64,000 nt of DNA, from assembly GCF_024868665.1 (NCBI RefSeq), contig NC_079914.1, positions 2,969,744 through 3,033,743 of the forward strand, in the 5' to 3' direction. Position numbers and translations under genes: made by a program. This document shows, in pieces, positions 1 to 10,001 of the stretch. Below the pieces are notes generated by a model. The model worked only from the letters and a program-made list of their open reading frames with translations. It was not told the origin of the DNA and ran no database searches. Origin of the DNA: Triplophysa rosa (Eukaryota; Chordata; Actinopteri; Cypriniformes; Nemacheilidae). The number at the start of each line of letters is the position of its first letter. Position 1 is the stretch's first letter.

Positions 1-1941
1 CATGCGTTCTAAATCCTGGTTAGCCCTCTCCGTCTCACCGTTACTCTGGGGGTGGAACCCGGAAGAAAGACTAACCGTAGCCCCAAACAAACGGCAAAAT
101 TCTTTCCAAAATTTGGAAATAAACTGAGGCCCCCTGTCAGAGACCACGTCCACCGGGAGGCCATGAATACGGAAGACATGGTCGATGACAGCAACCACTG
201 TCTTTCTGGCTGAAAGCAATTTGGGCAGAGGAACAAAATGAGTTGCCTTCGAGAACCGGTTCACAACGGTCAAAACCACCATGTTGCCCTTGGAGGGTGG
301 GAGTCCCGTAACAAAATCTAGCGAAATATGGACCAGGGTCTCGAAGGAACAGAAAGCGGTTGAATGAGTCCAGCAGGAGGTCTACTGGAAGTCTTAGAAA
401 CGGCACAAACTGAGCAGGCTAAAACAAAACGTTGTATGTCACAGGCCATAGAGTGCCACCAGAACCGTTGTTTAATGAGAAAGATGGTTCGACTAACCCC
501 TGGATGACAAGCTATCTTGGTAGAATGACCCCAACGAATGACGTCAGACCTTAAATCCTCGGGCACAAACAACCGACTCGGTGGGCAACCAGGCGGAGGC
601 GTTACCCCTACTAAGGCTGCAAGAACCTTTGATTCGACCTCCCAAGTCATCGTAGAGACCAAGATATTCTGTGGCACGATGGACTCGGGAGACAACGGGC
701 GTTCAGATTGGTCAAAAATGCGGGACAAAGAGTCAGGTTTATCGTTCTTGGAACCTGGACGGTAGGAAATTGAAAAATGGAAACGACTGAAAAATAACGT
801 TCACCGTGCCTGCCTAGAGTTTAACCTTTTGGCATAACTGATGTACTCGAGGTTCTTATGGTCGGTCCAGATGATAAAAGGTACCCCCGCACCCTCCAAC
901 CAATGGCGCCATTCTTCCAAGGCGAGCTTGACTGCCAGCAACTCTCTATTACCAATGTCGTAATTACTCTCGGCAAGGGATAAACAATGGAAAAAATACG
1001 AGTTTGCCGATTTACCACAGCCTTAACCTTGTCAGGATCCATGTGTACTCCCTCGGACGACACAATGTACCCTAAAGAAGGAACAGACTGTGCATGAAAA
1101 ACGCATTTCTCCGCCTTAACAAAAAGCCCATTCTCTAACAGCCTCTGAAGCACCAGCCTGATGTGCTGAACATGTTCCTGGAAAGACCAGGTTGTCCAGG
1201 TAGACATAAATGAAATGATCCACTATGTCTCTCAGCACGTCATTAACCATAGCCTGAAAACTCGTGGGGGCACTGGTCAACCCAAAAGGCATGACCAAAT
1301 ACTCAAAATGCCCCCTGGGGGTATTAAATGCGGTTTTCCATTCATCCCACTTATGCGGACCACATGATAAGCATTGCGAAGGTCCAACTTTGTGAAAATA
1401 GAAGAACCCTGTAGATTCTTGAAGGCTGACGACATCAACGGCAAAGGATATGAATTATTTACCGTTATGCTGTTCAACCCTCGATAATCGATACAGGGAC
1501 GAGGTGAACCATCCTTCTTTTCCACAAAGAAAAACCCTGCACCTGCCGGAGACGAGGAAGGGTGAATGATCTTGGCTGCAAGAGAATCAGAAATATATTT
1601 CTCCATGGCCTTCTTTTCCGAAGTGGAAAGCGAGTATAACCTGCCTTTAACTGACCGCAGAGGGCGCTGACCGAGATGGAAGGGTTGAGAGGCACCAACG
1701 GAACCCCTACCTTCAGCGCAGTCTTGCGGTCCAAAAAGTTACCCTCTGCCCTCGAGTCAATCAGGGCCTCACACGAGAATGTCATGCGACCCGCCCGTAG
1801 CTGAACCGGGAGATGAGTAGTGGTGGAGGAGGATTTATCAAAAGTGAATCCGCCCGTCAGTAACCTCCTCCCTTCCGACGGGCTTCGGCTTTTACTGTGC
1901 ACCGTGCCACAATGTGACCCGCAGCACCACAATGAAGGCAA
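1..1941 (-). pseudogene. Decayed Ty3/Gypsy pol (zinc knuckle/protease, RT, RNase H remnant, integrase)
   Basis: Minus-strand fragments in several frames follow Ty3/Gypsy order. The first is a gag C-terminal CCHC remnant and a protease-like piece (1941-1680) whose active-site triplet reads DSR where DSG is expected. Next come RT fragments (about 1606-1060) with 'CIDYRGLN' and 'MPFGLTSAP', and a catalytic box reading YLDN rather than YxDD. A short RNase H-like piece follows (about 930-821). Integrase comes last: the zinc-binding H/C region around 560-400, then core fragments running off position 1. Frameshifts, internal deletions and two substituted catalytic residues mean the element is dead. 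The family assignment rests on motif order. The 3' end and 3' LTR lie outside the window. Confidence 0.85.
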
Positions 1942-2164
1942 AGTCCGCGAACCCTATGCCTCTCCTTCTCCTACCTAGTAAGATGAGCTCTGCCCACCTG
2001 CATGGGCTCAGGATCAAAACAATGGTCGGTGGTATCCTTAACTCCGCTAAAGGGCTGATTCTCAGCATCGACCACGGAACTCAGAAAAGGTCGTTGATCA
2101 CGATGTCGTAGACTAGCGTCCACTCTGATAGCCAGGTCAATCAAGTCATCAAGGGAGGTGCATA

Positions 2165-3388
2165 CATGGATTAAAGTGAAAAAAATTCTTCTGACTGATT
2201 TTTTTTCAGGCCAAGTCATATTCCTTTAACAGACACTTTATCTAAATAGTCGAAACCAATAGCGTTTTAAAGGGAGATGTTTTGAACCCCTTTACGTAGT
2301 ATTGCCAGTTTGCGTATTTTAAAAGCTATTTTTAATCTATGAAAAAAGTATACTTACCTAGACAAATAATCAACCATCTATAACTTTTCAGTGCATTTTT
2401 TAATTTATCTTATAAGACCAAACAATGTTTTCTGAAACTCTTAATAATTAACAGAAAAAATAACAAAATAAAAGCACCACTTAAGACCAAAAATTTTGTT
2501 CATATTTGTCTCCAGAGTGCTTTTCACTTTTTCTGCCTTCAGAAACCATATTCCTGAAGCTTGGCTACACCTGACACCCGTTTCAGTGTTTGACTAGCAA
2601 CAGTGACTAGTTACAGTGTTTGACTAGTTTTTCCAAGGTGACCGTTAAGAAGGTAGCCTATCACTTTAACATTTCCATGGCGACGCAGCACTGCGTATCA
2701 CGTGACACACCGCAGAGCCACAGCAGCTGTATGACCGATGCATTGCTTTTACATTCTTTTACTCAAAACAATTCACAAACTGTTAATTATGTCATGAAAT
2801 ATCTGACATTCCGATTGGCAAATATGTGCACGTGAATGTGTTTTGTTAATGAGTAAGTTAATGATCGCGTTAGGTGAGCTATATACGGGCGCCGCCATGT
2901 TTGTTTCTGCCGCGGTCTGAGATCTGTCGGATTTACATCACGTGAATTCATCCACTTCTCTTAAAAACACAAACATAAGTGCCTGGTGAACTGGTAGAAG
3001 AATTGAGTGATCTTAACAATTGCTTACATTGCAGATGCTGTGTCTGATGTGAATAATACACATCCGTCAAATGACATTTGAGTAGATTGTTATTGCCGCT
3101 ATATAGACATCTCTAAATGTAGTTTGTGCTTGTAGGCACGTGTATATGTCTGAAGGCTAAATTAAACATTATGTGGTCGAAAGCACTGAGTAGTTGTGAT
3201 ATGTGACAGGATTGAGTCTGTCTCTGGCTCAGTGCCAGCCAAAGCGCGTAATGTTCTAATCACACCGGTGTGATCGTACGCGTCAAAGGGTTAACAACAT
3301 TATGAAAAGTGAATTTAAGACATTAAGATCAGGCTGGAACTCTGCAATTGACGGAAATCCGTCGTAGCGACGGAGAACTTTAATCCAT
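2165..3388. mobile_element. Non-autonomous DNA element inserted in Gypsy gag
   Basis: A 1.2-kb insertion splits the gag. It begins CATGGATTAAAGT (2165-2177), and the reverse complement of that motif lies at 3377-3389, giving roughly 13-bp terminal inverted repeats. The flanks carry a direct repeat GTGCATA (2158-2164 and 3389-3395), which looks like a target-site duplication. Gag-like coding is recognisable on both outer sides and absent inside. No transposase-like ORF is visible. The superfamily is not certain; hAT and similar families give target duplications of about this size. Confidence 0.7.
3279..3294. repeat. piggyBac-like end motif next to TTAA
   Basis: Inside the 2165-3388 insertion, CGCGTCAAAGGGTTAA reads as the reverse complement of a TTAACCCTTTG-type terminus with a TTAA site, preceded by an imperfect palindrome (CACACCGGTGTGA at 3262-3274). 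This resembles the ends of fish piggyBac-like elements. A possible degenerate partner (CCCTTTACG) lies near 2290, so a second element may be nested here. Weak. Confidence 0.3.
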
Positions 3389-3395
3389 GTGCATA

Positions 3396-4050
3396 GCTCG
3401 AGAGTGTAGATCTCATCGAGGATGCGATCGGCCAGTCCATGCCTGAACATGTCGCACTGCCCCTCTACATTCCATTTACACTCGGCCGCCAGTGTTCGAA
3501 ACTCAATGGAGTAATCAGTCACAGATCTATTGCCTTGGGTAGCTCAGCCAATTCCCGCGCCGCCTCCCTACCAGACGCAGCCCGGTCAATCACCTTCTTG
3601 AGTTCGTCCGAAAAAGACTGAAATGACAAACAGCATTGGTGTTTCTGTTCCCCAGAGAGCTGCTCGTCCTGATAGTAACGAAATCACTAAAGCCACTCTG
3701 GCTGCCTCTGTGGGAAACGATAAGGGCTGGAGAGTAATATGAAGAGAACAGGTAGTTAGAAATGAGCGACATAACCGGGGCTCACCAGAGTAGCAGGTAG
3801 GAGGCGGTAGATAGGGTTCGATGTGCCGGCTGGAGGTATCCAGGGATGAAACCACGAGAGGGTGGGGCGCAGCGGGCTGTTGGACAGACTCAGTCTTAAA
3901 CTGTCGGAACTGAGCGGTTAGCTCCGAAACCTGTGACACTACGGCCTGAACGGCATGTCCCGTCACCAAGATCTGTTCCTCCTGTTGTCCCATGCGAGCG
4001 CTGCTGCTGGTAAAAAGGTCTCTGATCTCCGCCACACTTGCTGGATACAT
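3396..4050 (-). pseudogene. Gypsy gag, 5' part
   Basis: The reading frame opens at an ATG at 4050 just inside the LTR/primer-binding region and reads a gag-like protein in minus orientation, rich in Q/S/P with 'PPTCYSGEPRLCRSFLTTCSLH', a sequence type typical of fish Gypsy gags. The frame is broken near 3590-3640, where the matching continuation is in another frame. The gag is further interrupted at 3395 by an inserted DNA element and resumes at 2158 on the other side. It belongs to the same copy as the pol fragment at 1-1941. Non-functional. Confidence 0.75.
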
Positions 4051-4421
4051 CCTGGTCAGATCGTTCTGTCACAGCGAAGACAACACAAAATCCAATAGCA
4101 AGTGTAACAGAGTTTATTACAATATAGTGAGCAAAGGCAAGACAATGAAAGTGACAAGGTGAGTAGATTCCAGATGTCTAGATCCAAAGAAAAACTGAAG
4201 CAGTCCAACATTCCTTTGCAAGGTAAGAATCCCAGACAACTCCTAAACAGATCTGGCAAGAAACTAGAGGAACGATACATATGAGTAAACAAACGATCTG
4301 ACAATGAGCATAGGAAGTTGCGGGGCAGATATAGGCAGCCGGCAAAGCACAACAGGTGCCGCCAAGCTGATTGCTAATCATAGGGTTCGTACACATTTTT
4401 ACCAATACATTTCCATGACTT

Positions 4422-7400
4422 TTCAGAATCAGAATCAGAATCAGAATCAGAAGAGCTTTATTGCCAAGTGTGCTTGCACACACAAGGAATTTTCTTTGGT
4501 GTTGGAAGCTTCTAGTACAGACATTCAACACAATGACAATACAATATAATACGATTTACAGTCTAAAAGATTCTAAATTGTGCATATATAAAATAAAGAC
4601 TATTTTACAGAAAATGGGGGATAATAACATATAAGAGACATTGTACAGGGTAGTATATAGTAGAATAAACATATTAACAGATTGTATGTACACTTGTGCA
4701 AATGGATAATTTAGTAAGTAGAGGTAGTGTTATATACATGTATACATAAGATGTAGATATAATAAGGCACTATAGTGCACACTATAGGAGTAGTGGAAGT
4801 GGAATATTGCTCTTAAGGAGCAGTTATCTGTTTAGGAGGGAGATTGCCTGGGGGAAGAAGCTGCTTCTGTGTCTGGAAGTCCTGGTGTTTGGTGCTCTAA
4901 AGCGCCGGCCAGAGGGCAGCAGATCAAAGAGTTTGTGTGCTGGGTGTGTGGAGTCAATGATGATTTTTCTTGCCCTGTTTTTCACTCTGGAATCGTACAG
5001 GTCCTGAAGTGTGGGCAGAGGAGCACCAATAATTTTCTCAGCACTACGAACTGTCCGTTGTAGTCTTCGTAGGTCTGATTTGGTGGCCGAGCCATACCAA
5101 ACAGTAATTGAAGTGCACAGAACAGATTCGATGACCACTGAGTAGAACTGGGTCAGTAGCTCCTGTGGTAGGTTGAACTTCCTCAATTGACGGAGGAAGT
5201 ATAACCTCTGCTGGGCCTTCTTTACAATGGAGTCTATGTGGGACTCCCACTTCAGGTCCTGAGAGATGGTGGAGCCCAGGAACCTGAATGACTCCACAGT
5301 ATCCACAGTGCTGTCCAGGATGGTGAGGGGAGGAAGTGATGGAGGGTTCCTTCTGAAATCCACTATCATCTCCACTGTCTTGAATGCATTCAGCTCTAGG
5401 TTGTTTTGACTACACCAGGCAGCCAGCTGAGCAACCTCCTTTCTGTAGGCAGATTCATCACCGTCTTGAATAAGGCCAATGACTGTGGTGTCATCTGCAA
5501 ACTTCAGGAGTTTGACAGAAGGGTCTGTAGAGGTGCATTCGTTTGTGTAGAGTGAATATAGCAGTGGAGAAAGAACACATCCTTGAGGAGCTCCGGTGCT
5601 GATGGTACATGTGCTGGATTTAAATTTTCCCAACCTCACTAGCTGCTGCCTGTTCGACAGGAAGTTAATAATCCACTGACAGGTAGAGGTTGGCACAGAG
5701 AGCTGGGTAAGCTTGGGCAGGAGGAGGTCTGGGATTATGGTGTTGAAGGCCGAGCTGAAGTCTACAAACAGGATCCTGACGTAAGTCCCTGGTCTGTCTA
5801 GGTGTTGTAGGATGTAATGCAGTCCCATGTTTACTGCATCGTCCACAGACCTGTTTGCTCGGTAAGCAAACTGGAGGGGATCAAGAAGTGGTCTGGTGAT
5901 GTCCTTCAGGTGGGCCAGTACAAGTCTCTCAAATGACTTCATGACCACAGATGTTAAAGCAACAGGCCTGTAGTCATTAAGTCCAGATATTTTGGGTTTC
6001 TTCTGTACAGGGATGATGGTGGAGCGTTTGAAGCATGAAGGGACTTCACACTGCTCCAAAGATCTGTTAAAAATATTAGTGAAGATGGGCGACAGCTGCT
6101 CCGCACAGACTTTCAGGCAGGAGGGTGAGACATTGTCTGGGCCTGGTGCTTTTCTGATCTTTTGTTTGCGGAAAAGCTGGCAAACATCCTCTTCGCAGAT
6201 CTTAAGTGCAGGTTGAATGTCAAGAGGAGGTGTTAATGGTATAGCAGAGATAGGGTCAGGGCGGGTGTGAAGGGTGAGACTCTGCATTTCAAAACGACAA
6301 TAGAAGTCGTTCAGGTCGTCAGCCAGTCGTTGATTACCCATAGACTGAGGGGATGATGGCTTGTAGTTGGTAATGTCTTTCAGGCCTTTCCACACCGATG
6401 CAGGGTCGTTGGCTGAAAACTGGTTCTTCAGCTTTTCAGAGTAGCTTCTCTTAGCTGCTCTTATCTCCTTTGTCAGTGTGTTTTTGGCCTGATTATACAA
6501 GACTTTGTCCCCACTTCTGTAAGCATCTTCTTTGGCCTGACGAAGCTGTCTCAGTTTCATTGTAAACCATGGTTTGTCATTGTTGTATGTTAAGCGAGTC
6601 CTGGTGGGAATACACATGTCCTCACAGAAGCTGATGTAGGATGTCACTGTGTCAGTTAACTCATCCAGATCAGTGGCTGCAGCTTCAAAGACACTCCAAT
6701 CCGTGCAGTCGAAACAGGCTTGTAAGGCCTGCTCTGTTTCGCTGCTCCATCTCTTTGTTGTTCTTGCTACAGGCTTGGCAGATTTAAGCTTCTGTCTGTA
6801 GGTCGGAAGAAGATGAACCAGGCAATGATCAGAGAGACCCAGGGCTGCTCTGGGAACAGAGTGGTATGCATCCCGTATTGTGGTGTAACAGTGATCCAGA
6901 ATGTTGCTGTCTCTGGTGGGGCATGTGATATGCTGCCTGTATTTTGGCAGCTCACGGGAGAGGTTTGCTCTGTTAAAGTCCCCAATAATAATAATAAGAG
7001 AATCCGGGTGTTGCTGCTCCGTGTCAGTGATGTAATCCGCCAGCTGTTGCAGCGCCGCGCTCGCACAAGCATGTGGAGGAATGTAAACATTCACGAGAAT
7101 AAACGAGGAAAACTCGCGTGGCGAATAAAAAGGTTTGCAGTTGATAGAGAACACTTCTAAGTACGAAAAGCACATTTTCTTCAGTGTTGTTATATCTCTG
7201 CACCAACCTTCGTTTATATAAAAACATAATCCACCACCACGTGTCTTCCCTGTTGACTCGGCAATGCGATCCGCTCTGAACAGCTGAAAACCCGGCAGAT
7301 GTAACGCGCTGTCCGGTATGGTGTCATTGAGCCATGTTTCTGTGAAACACAGCGCAGCGGAGTTGGAAAAATCTTTGTTTGTCCTGGTGAGTAAGAGTAT

Positions 7401-7773
7401 TTCGTCCGTTTTGTTGGTAAGGGAGCGGACATTCGCCAGGTGTATACTCGGCAGCGGGGTCCTAAATCCGCGTCGTCGGAGTCTGACGAGCGCACCCGCT
7501 CGCTTTCCCCGCTTGCGTCTTTTAGAGCGTTTGTACAGAGCTGCCGCTCCTCCGAGTAAAATGTCCAGTAAGACGTCTGAATTTTCAAAATTAGGGAAAA
7601 GATTGATAGAAGGGCATTGCTTAATGTTAAGCAATTCGTCCCTGGTAAAGGTGATAGAAGAAGAGTAGCTTAAAACAGGAAAAACAAACAAAAAAGACAT
7701 AAGTACTAGAGCACTCCAAACCGAGGCAGCCATCCGCGGCGCCATCTTGGAGTAGTATAGTATATGGAGTAGT
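4422..7773 (-). mobile_element. Near full-length LINE (L2/CR1/Rex-like)
   Basis: This is a non-LTR retrotransposon in minus orientation. Its 3' end (left) has a short-repeat tail of AGAATC/TCTGAT units (about 4424-4452) and a 3' UTR of about 370 bp. Its 5' end lies about 30 bp upstream of the ORF start. A 12-bp target-site duplication, TTTCCATGACTT, flanks it at 4410-4421 and 7774-7785, which proves insertion into the hAT-like element. The presence of a TSD and an intact ORF suggests a recent insertion. Confidence 0.88.
4824..7745 (-). CDS. LINE ORF: AP-endonuclease plus reverse transcriptase, 973 aa, intact
   Basis: The ORF starts at an ATG in a GC-rich context (7743-7745, reverse) and runs 973 codons without interruption. 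In order it has an N-terminal hydrophobic stretch (about residues 8-26), a basic run (KRSKRRKRGKR, about 71-81), and an apurinic/apyrimidinic-type endonuclease domain from about residue 95 to 320 with 'IIIIGDFNRAN' and the C-terminal 'GLSDHCLV' motif. The reverse transcriptase follows, with 'RKAPGPDNV', 'STGAPQGCVLSPLLY' and the catalytic box FADD at residues 749-752. The protein would nick target DNA and copy the LINE RNA by target-primed reverse transcription. It is the only ORF of the element. All catalytic motifs are present, so it may be a recently active copy. The leader-like N-terminus is not a known feature of L2/CR1 proteins. Confidence 0.9.
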   Translation of the reverse strand: MAPRMAASVWSALVLMSFLFVFPVLSYSSSITFTRDELLNIKQCPSINLFPNFENSDVLLDILLGGAAALYKRSKRRKRGKRAGALVRLRRRGFRTPLPSIHLANVRSLTNKTDEILLLTRTNKDFSNSAALCFTETWLNDTIPDSALHLPGFQLFRADRIAESTGKTRGGGLCFYINEGWCRDITTLKKMCFSYLEVFSINCKPFYSPREFSSFILVNVYIPPHACASAALQQLADYITDTEQQHPDSLIIIIGDFNRANLSRELPKYRQHITCPTRDSNILDHCYTTIRDAYHSVPRAALGLSDHCLVHLLPTYRQKLKSAKPVARTTKRWSSETEQALQACFDCTDWSVFEAAATDLDELTDTVTSYISFCEDMCIPTRTRLTYNNDKPWFTMKLRQLRQAKEDAYRSGDKVLYNQAKNTLTKEIRAAKRSYSEKLKNQFSANDPASVWKGLKDITNYKPSSPQSMGNQRLADDLNDFYCRFEMQSLTLHTRPDPISAIPLTPPLDIQPALKICEEDVCQLFRKQKIRKAPGPDNVSPSCLKVCAEQLSPIFTNIFNRSLEQCEVPSCFKRSTIIPVQKKPKISGLNDYRPVALTSVVMKSFERLVLAHLKDITRPLLDPLQFAYRANRSVDDAVNMGLHYILQHLDRPGTYVRILFVDFSSAFNTIIPDLLLPKLTQLSVPTSTCQWIINFLSNRQQLVRLGKFKSSTCTISTGAPQGCVLSPLLYSLYTNECTSTDPSVKLLKFADDTTVIGLIQDGDESAYRKEVAQLAAWCSQNNLELNAFKTVEMIVDFRRNPPSLPPLTILDSTVDTVESFRFLGSTISQDLKWESHIDSIVKKAQQRLYFLRQLRKFNLPQELLTQFYSVVIESVLCTSITVWYGSATKSDLRRLQRTVRSAEKIIGAPLPTLQDLYDSRVKNRARKIIIDSTHPAHKLFDLLPSGRRFRAPNTRTSRHRSSFFPQAISLLNR

Positions 7774-8639
7774 TTTCCATGACTTCTCCATTATTTTCGA
7801 GGCAAAATTCATGACCCATAAACTCTGAGCCAATGTAGTTAGTCTTCACCTCACTTCCGTCCCACAGCCTGACGTGCATGTCTAACTGTTTCGTCTGTAA
7901 CTAATGATTCAGGCTTTCATCGAATAACATCACATACGCTCTTTGCTTCGATATGTTTGACAAAGTTAGTTTTTTAAAATAAGGAGCCAGTCCAAACGTG
8001 CAAATATACAAACATTTATGTTCGCCGCATGCAAATCTGGCAGCTATCTTGCTGTCGGGAAACATACCAGGAAAAACTTGACGAGACCGGACTCGAGTAC
8101 TACAGCACTACTTAACGCTGCCTCTCCCATGTTCGAAATTGCAGAGTCGACATTTTGCACGTCCTGGATGATGATCTCTTTCAAGCCATACATTATACTT
8201 ATCTGAATGAAGCCACGCATTATTAAATCGGCATTTTCCTGGAATTTTCTAAATTTACATCCACAATTTATAAGAGACGTTTACGTTACGTTGCTGGCTG
8301 CAGTAAGGGCCCTCTCGCAGCGAGTACTCCCTCTGCTTTGCCTGTTCGCAAGATCGCCTGATTTACCAATTAGTTAAAATTAGCAATTAAACATATTTTA
8401 TTTTTTATAGGTATTCTTTGGACAATTTCCATGACTTTCCAAAACTTTTTGGGTTTATTCGTTTTCCAACACTTTGTCAGACCTGGAAAGTTTGATTTTA
8501 AAATTTAATAACTTTTCCAGGTTTTTCATGACCGTACGAACCCAGTAATCAGCACCCCGGGTTGCCAGGGCAACGTTAACCAGCAATAGACCTGAAACAA
8601 ATAAGCAGGAATGAACACACAGATCCATGAACCGTGACA

Positions 8640-8904
8640 CTTTGCAGCTTCCACAGGTGCACACCTGAGCGCTCATCAACAATCCCATGGCTCGACATTT
8701 GATCTTTAGCAAATTAGCATTAGCCTAGCACCCACTTCTGACTGTATTTAGTTCTTAAATTATGCCAGACTGATCTCACGGAAATGGATAATCTTACGTT
8801 ATTTCATGAATTTGTGGGATGTGAATTATACAAAACTAATAGAGCCCTAAATCACTGTCGCGAAAGCAGATCATTTTAAAACATACAAATGCGATCATGC
8901 ACTA
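8640..8904. other. Non-coding, no feature recognised
   Basis: Sequence between the Gypsy LTR and the next repeat fragment. Nothing recognised. Confidence 0.5.
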
Positions 8905-9110
8905 TAAAAAATGGTAATAGTGCGGCAGCTGGGGCACCAGAAAAATACAGTAGGCCTAAAATAACCTTTTTTGTTTTAAGTAAAATTACACTTTTTTCTG
9001 CATCCAACTTGTAAATTTGCAGTTTATTTCTGTAAAATTCTGTGGAACAAAACAAGAAAATTCCCTTAAAATTATAGTTTTTACAGTAAACAGTGTGTTG
9101 GCTATGCTCT
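8905..9110. repeat. MITE-like repeat fragment (family also at 46340-46640)
   Basis: The word GGCAGCTGGGGC followed by 'AGAAAAATACAGT' at 8932-8952 recurs in inverted orientation near 46585-46615 ('GAGCCCCAGCTGCAGG', 'AAAATTACAG'). Both are followed by stretches rich in TGTAAA/TTTACA. This is a dispersed repeat; ends are not defined. Confidence 0.4.
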
Positions 9111-9921
9111 TAAATTCTCAAGATTCCTTTCAACAAAATCTGACAAAGTTCAGCTAATGTATGTTTGTCGATGGATATACATTTAATACCTACAACAAAT
9201 CAAATAACGTAGACAAATTTCAATAGGATTGACGTGTGCTGTAATATGAACAGTCATTTATGCTTTCATCACCTGGGTGTTGTGAGCGCGCGAGTGCATG
9301 TGAGACCTGAACAGCACATGTTGCTCTTTAAACTACACTCATTCAAGCCTTGTCAATTTAAACATTTAAGTGCAAGATGATGCAGAAGAAAACTCGCTTG
9401 CGCGCTGTGAGAAGATCCGAAGCGCGCATAAGGAAAGTCTCAGACATGGCGCAAATATTGAGTTGTCTTTGAAGCGCTTAAACGGACAAATTCACACACG
9501 AAGTAAGTCAACATGCCCCTCTTGTCGAGTATCTTAACAAACATAGTAGGTTATGTCTTAAGTGAACGGACGAAAAACAACGCATGTGTACAGTATCAGT
9601 GTACTGGATCCGTTTCATTCCTCTTAAAGCGACAGCAGCATATTCCCGCTGTCTGTTAAAAGTCAAGGAAATCACTCACTGCTTGTGACTCAATAGCTTC
9701 TGTAACTTCAATTATGATTCATCTTTATTTAATTTGTACATATGCAATGTTATGTTTTATTTGATTACTTAAATCCATTTCTACCTTAAAAGGTGTATAT
9801 ATACAGTATCTTATTTTATTTTCTGCTTTGCTCTGTTGTTTTATTGGTGCAGTTACTTGTAGCTTGATTATTTTTTCTTATTTTTATTTGTCAGTAGTCC
9901 CTTTTCCCTGAACATAGCACA
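9111..9921. other. Non-coding intergenic DNA
   Basis: Mixed composition with a few GCGCGC words near 9290-9440. No gene-like frame and no defined repeat. Confidence 0.5.
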
Positions 9922-10001
9922 AATCGAACCGAACCGAAACCGTGACCCTAAAACCGTGACACAGACCGAACCGTGAGTAATTTGAACCGTTACACCCCTA
10001 T
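9922..10001. repeat. hAT-type terminal fragment
   Basis: Repeated 'CCGAACCG' and 'AACCGTGAC' words end in GAACCGTTACACCCCTA. This is the reverse of the TAGGGGTGTAACGGTTC terminus seen in a widespread vertebrate hAT MITE group. No matching opposite end was found upstream, so the copy is truncated. Confidence 0.5.

Larger units (their letters stand above)
4381..8545. mobile_element. hAT-like non-autonomous element hosting a LINE
   Basis: The left end reads TAGGGTTCGTAC (4381-4392). The right end carries GTACGAACCC (8534-8543), the inverse. A hexamer TAATCA flanks both sides (4375-4380, 8546-8551). The right part (7786-8545) contains repeated 'CCATGAC', 'TTTTCCAGG' and 'TTTTTCATGAC' words typical of a family common in cyprinid genomes. 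The LINE at 4422-7773 interrupts it 41 bp from its left end. Inverted-repeat similarity beyond the first 10 bp is weak, so the exact ends are approximate. Confidence 0.6.
4067..8639 (-). repeat. Gypsy 5' LTR, split by a nested insertion
   Basis: Upstream of the gag start, in minus orientation, the LTR ends with TGACA at 4067 and begins with TGTCACGG at 8639, so its short termini are TGTCAC...GTGACA. The LTR is cut at 4380/8546 by a hAT-like element. Without the insert it measures about 408 bp (4067-4380 plus 8546-8639). The stretch 4051-4066 between LTR and gag ATG is where a primer-binding site would sit. The matching 3' LTR would lie left of position 1 and cannot be checked. Confidence 0.65.
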
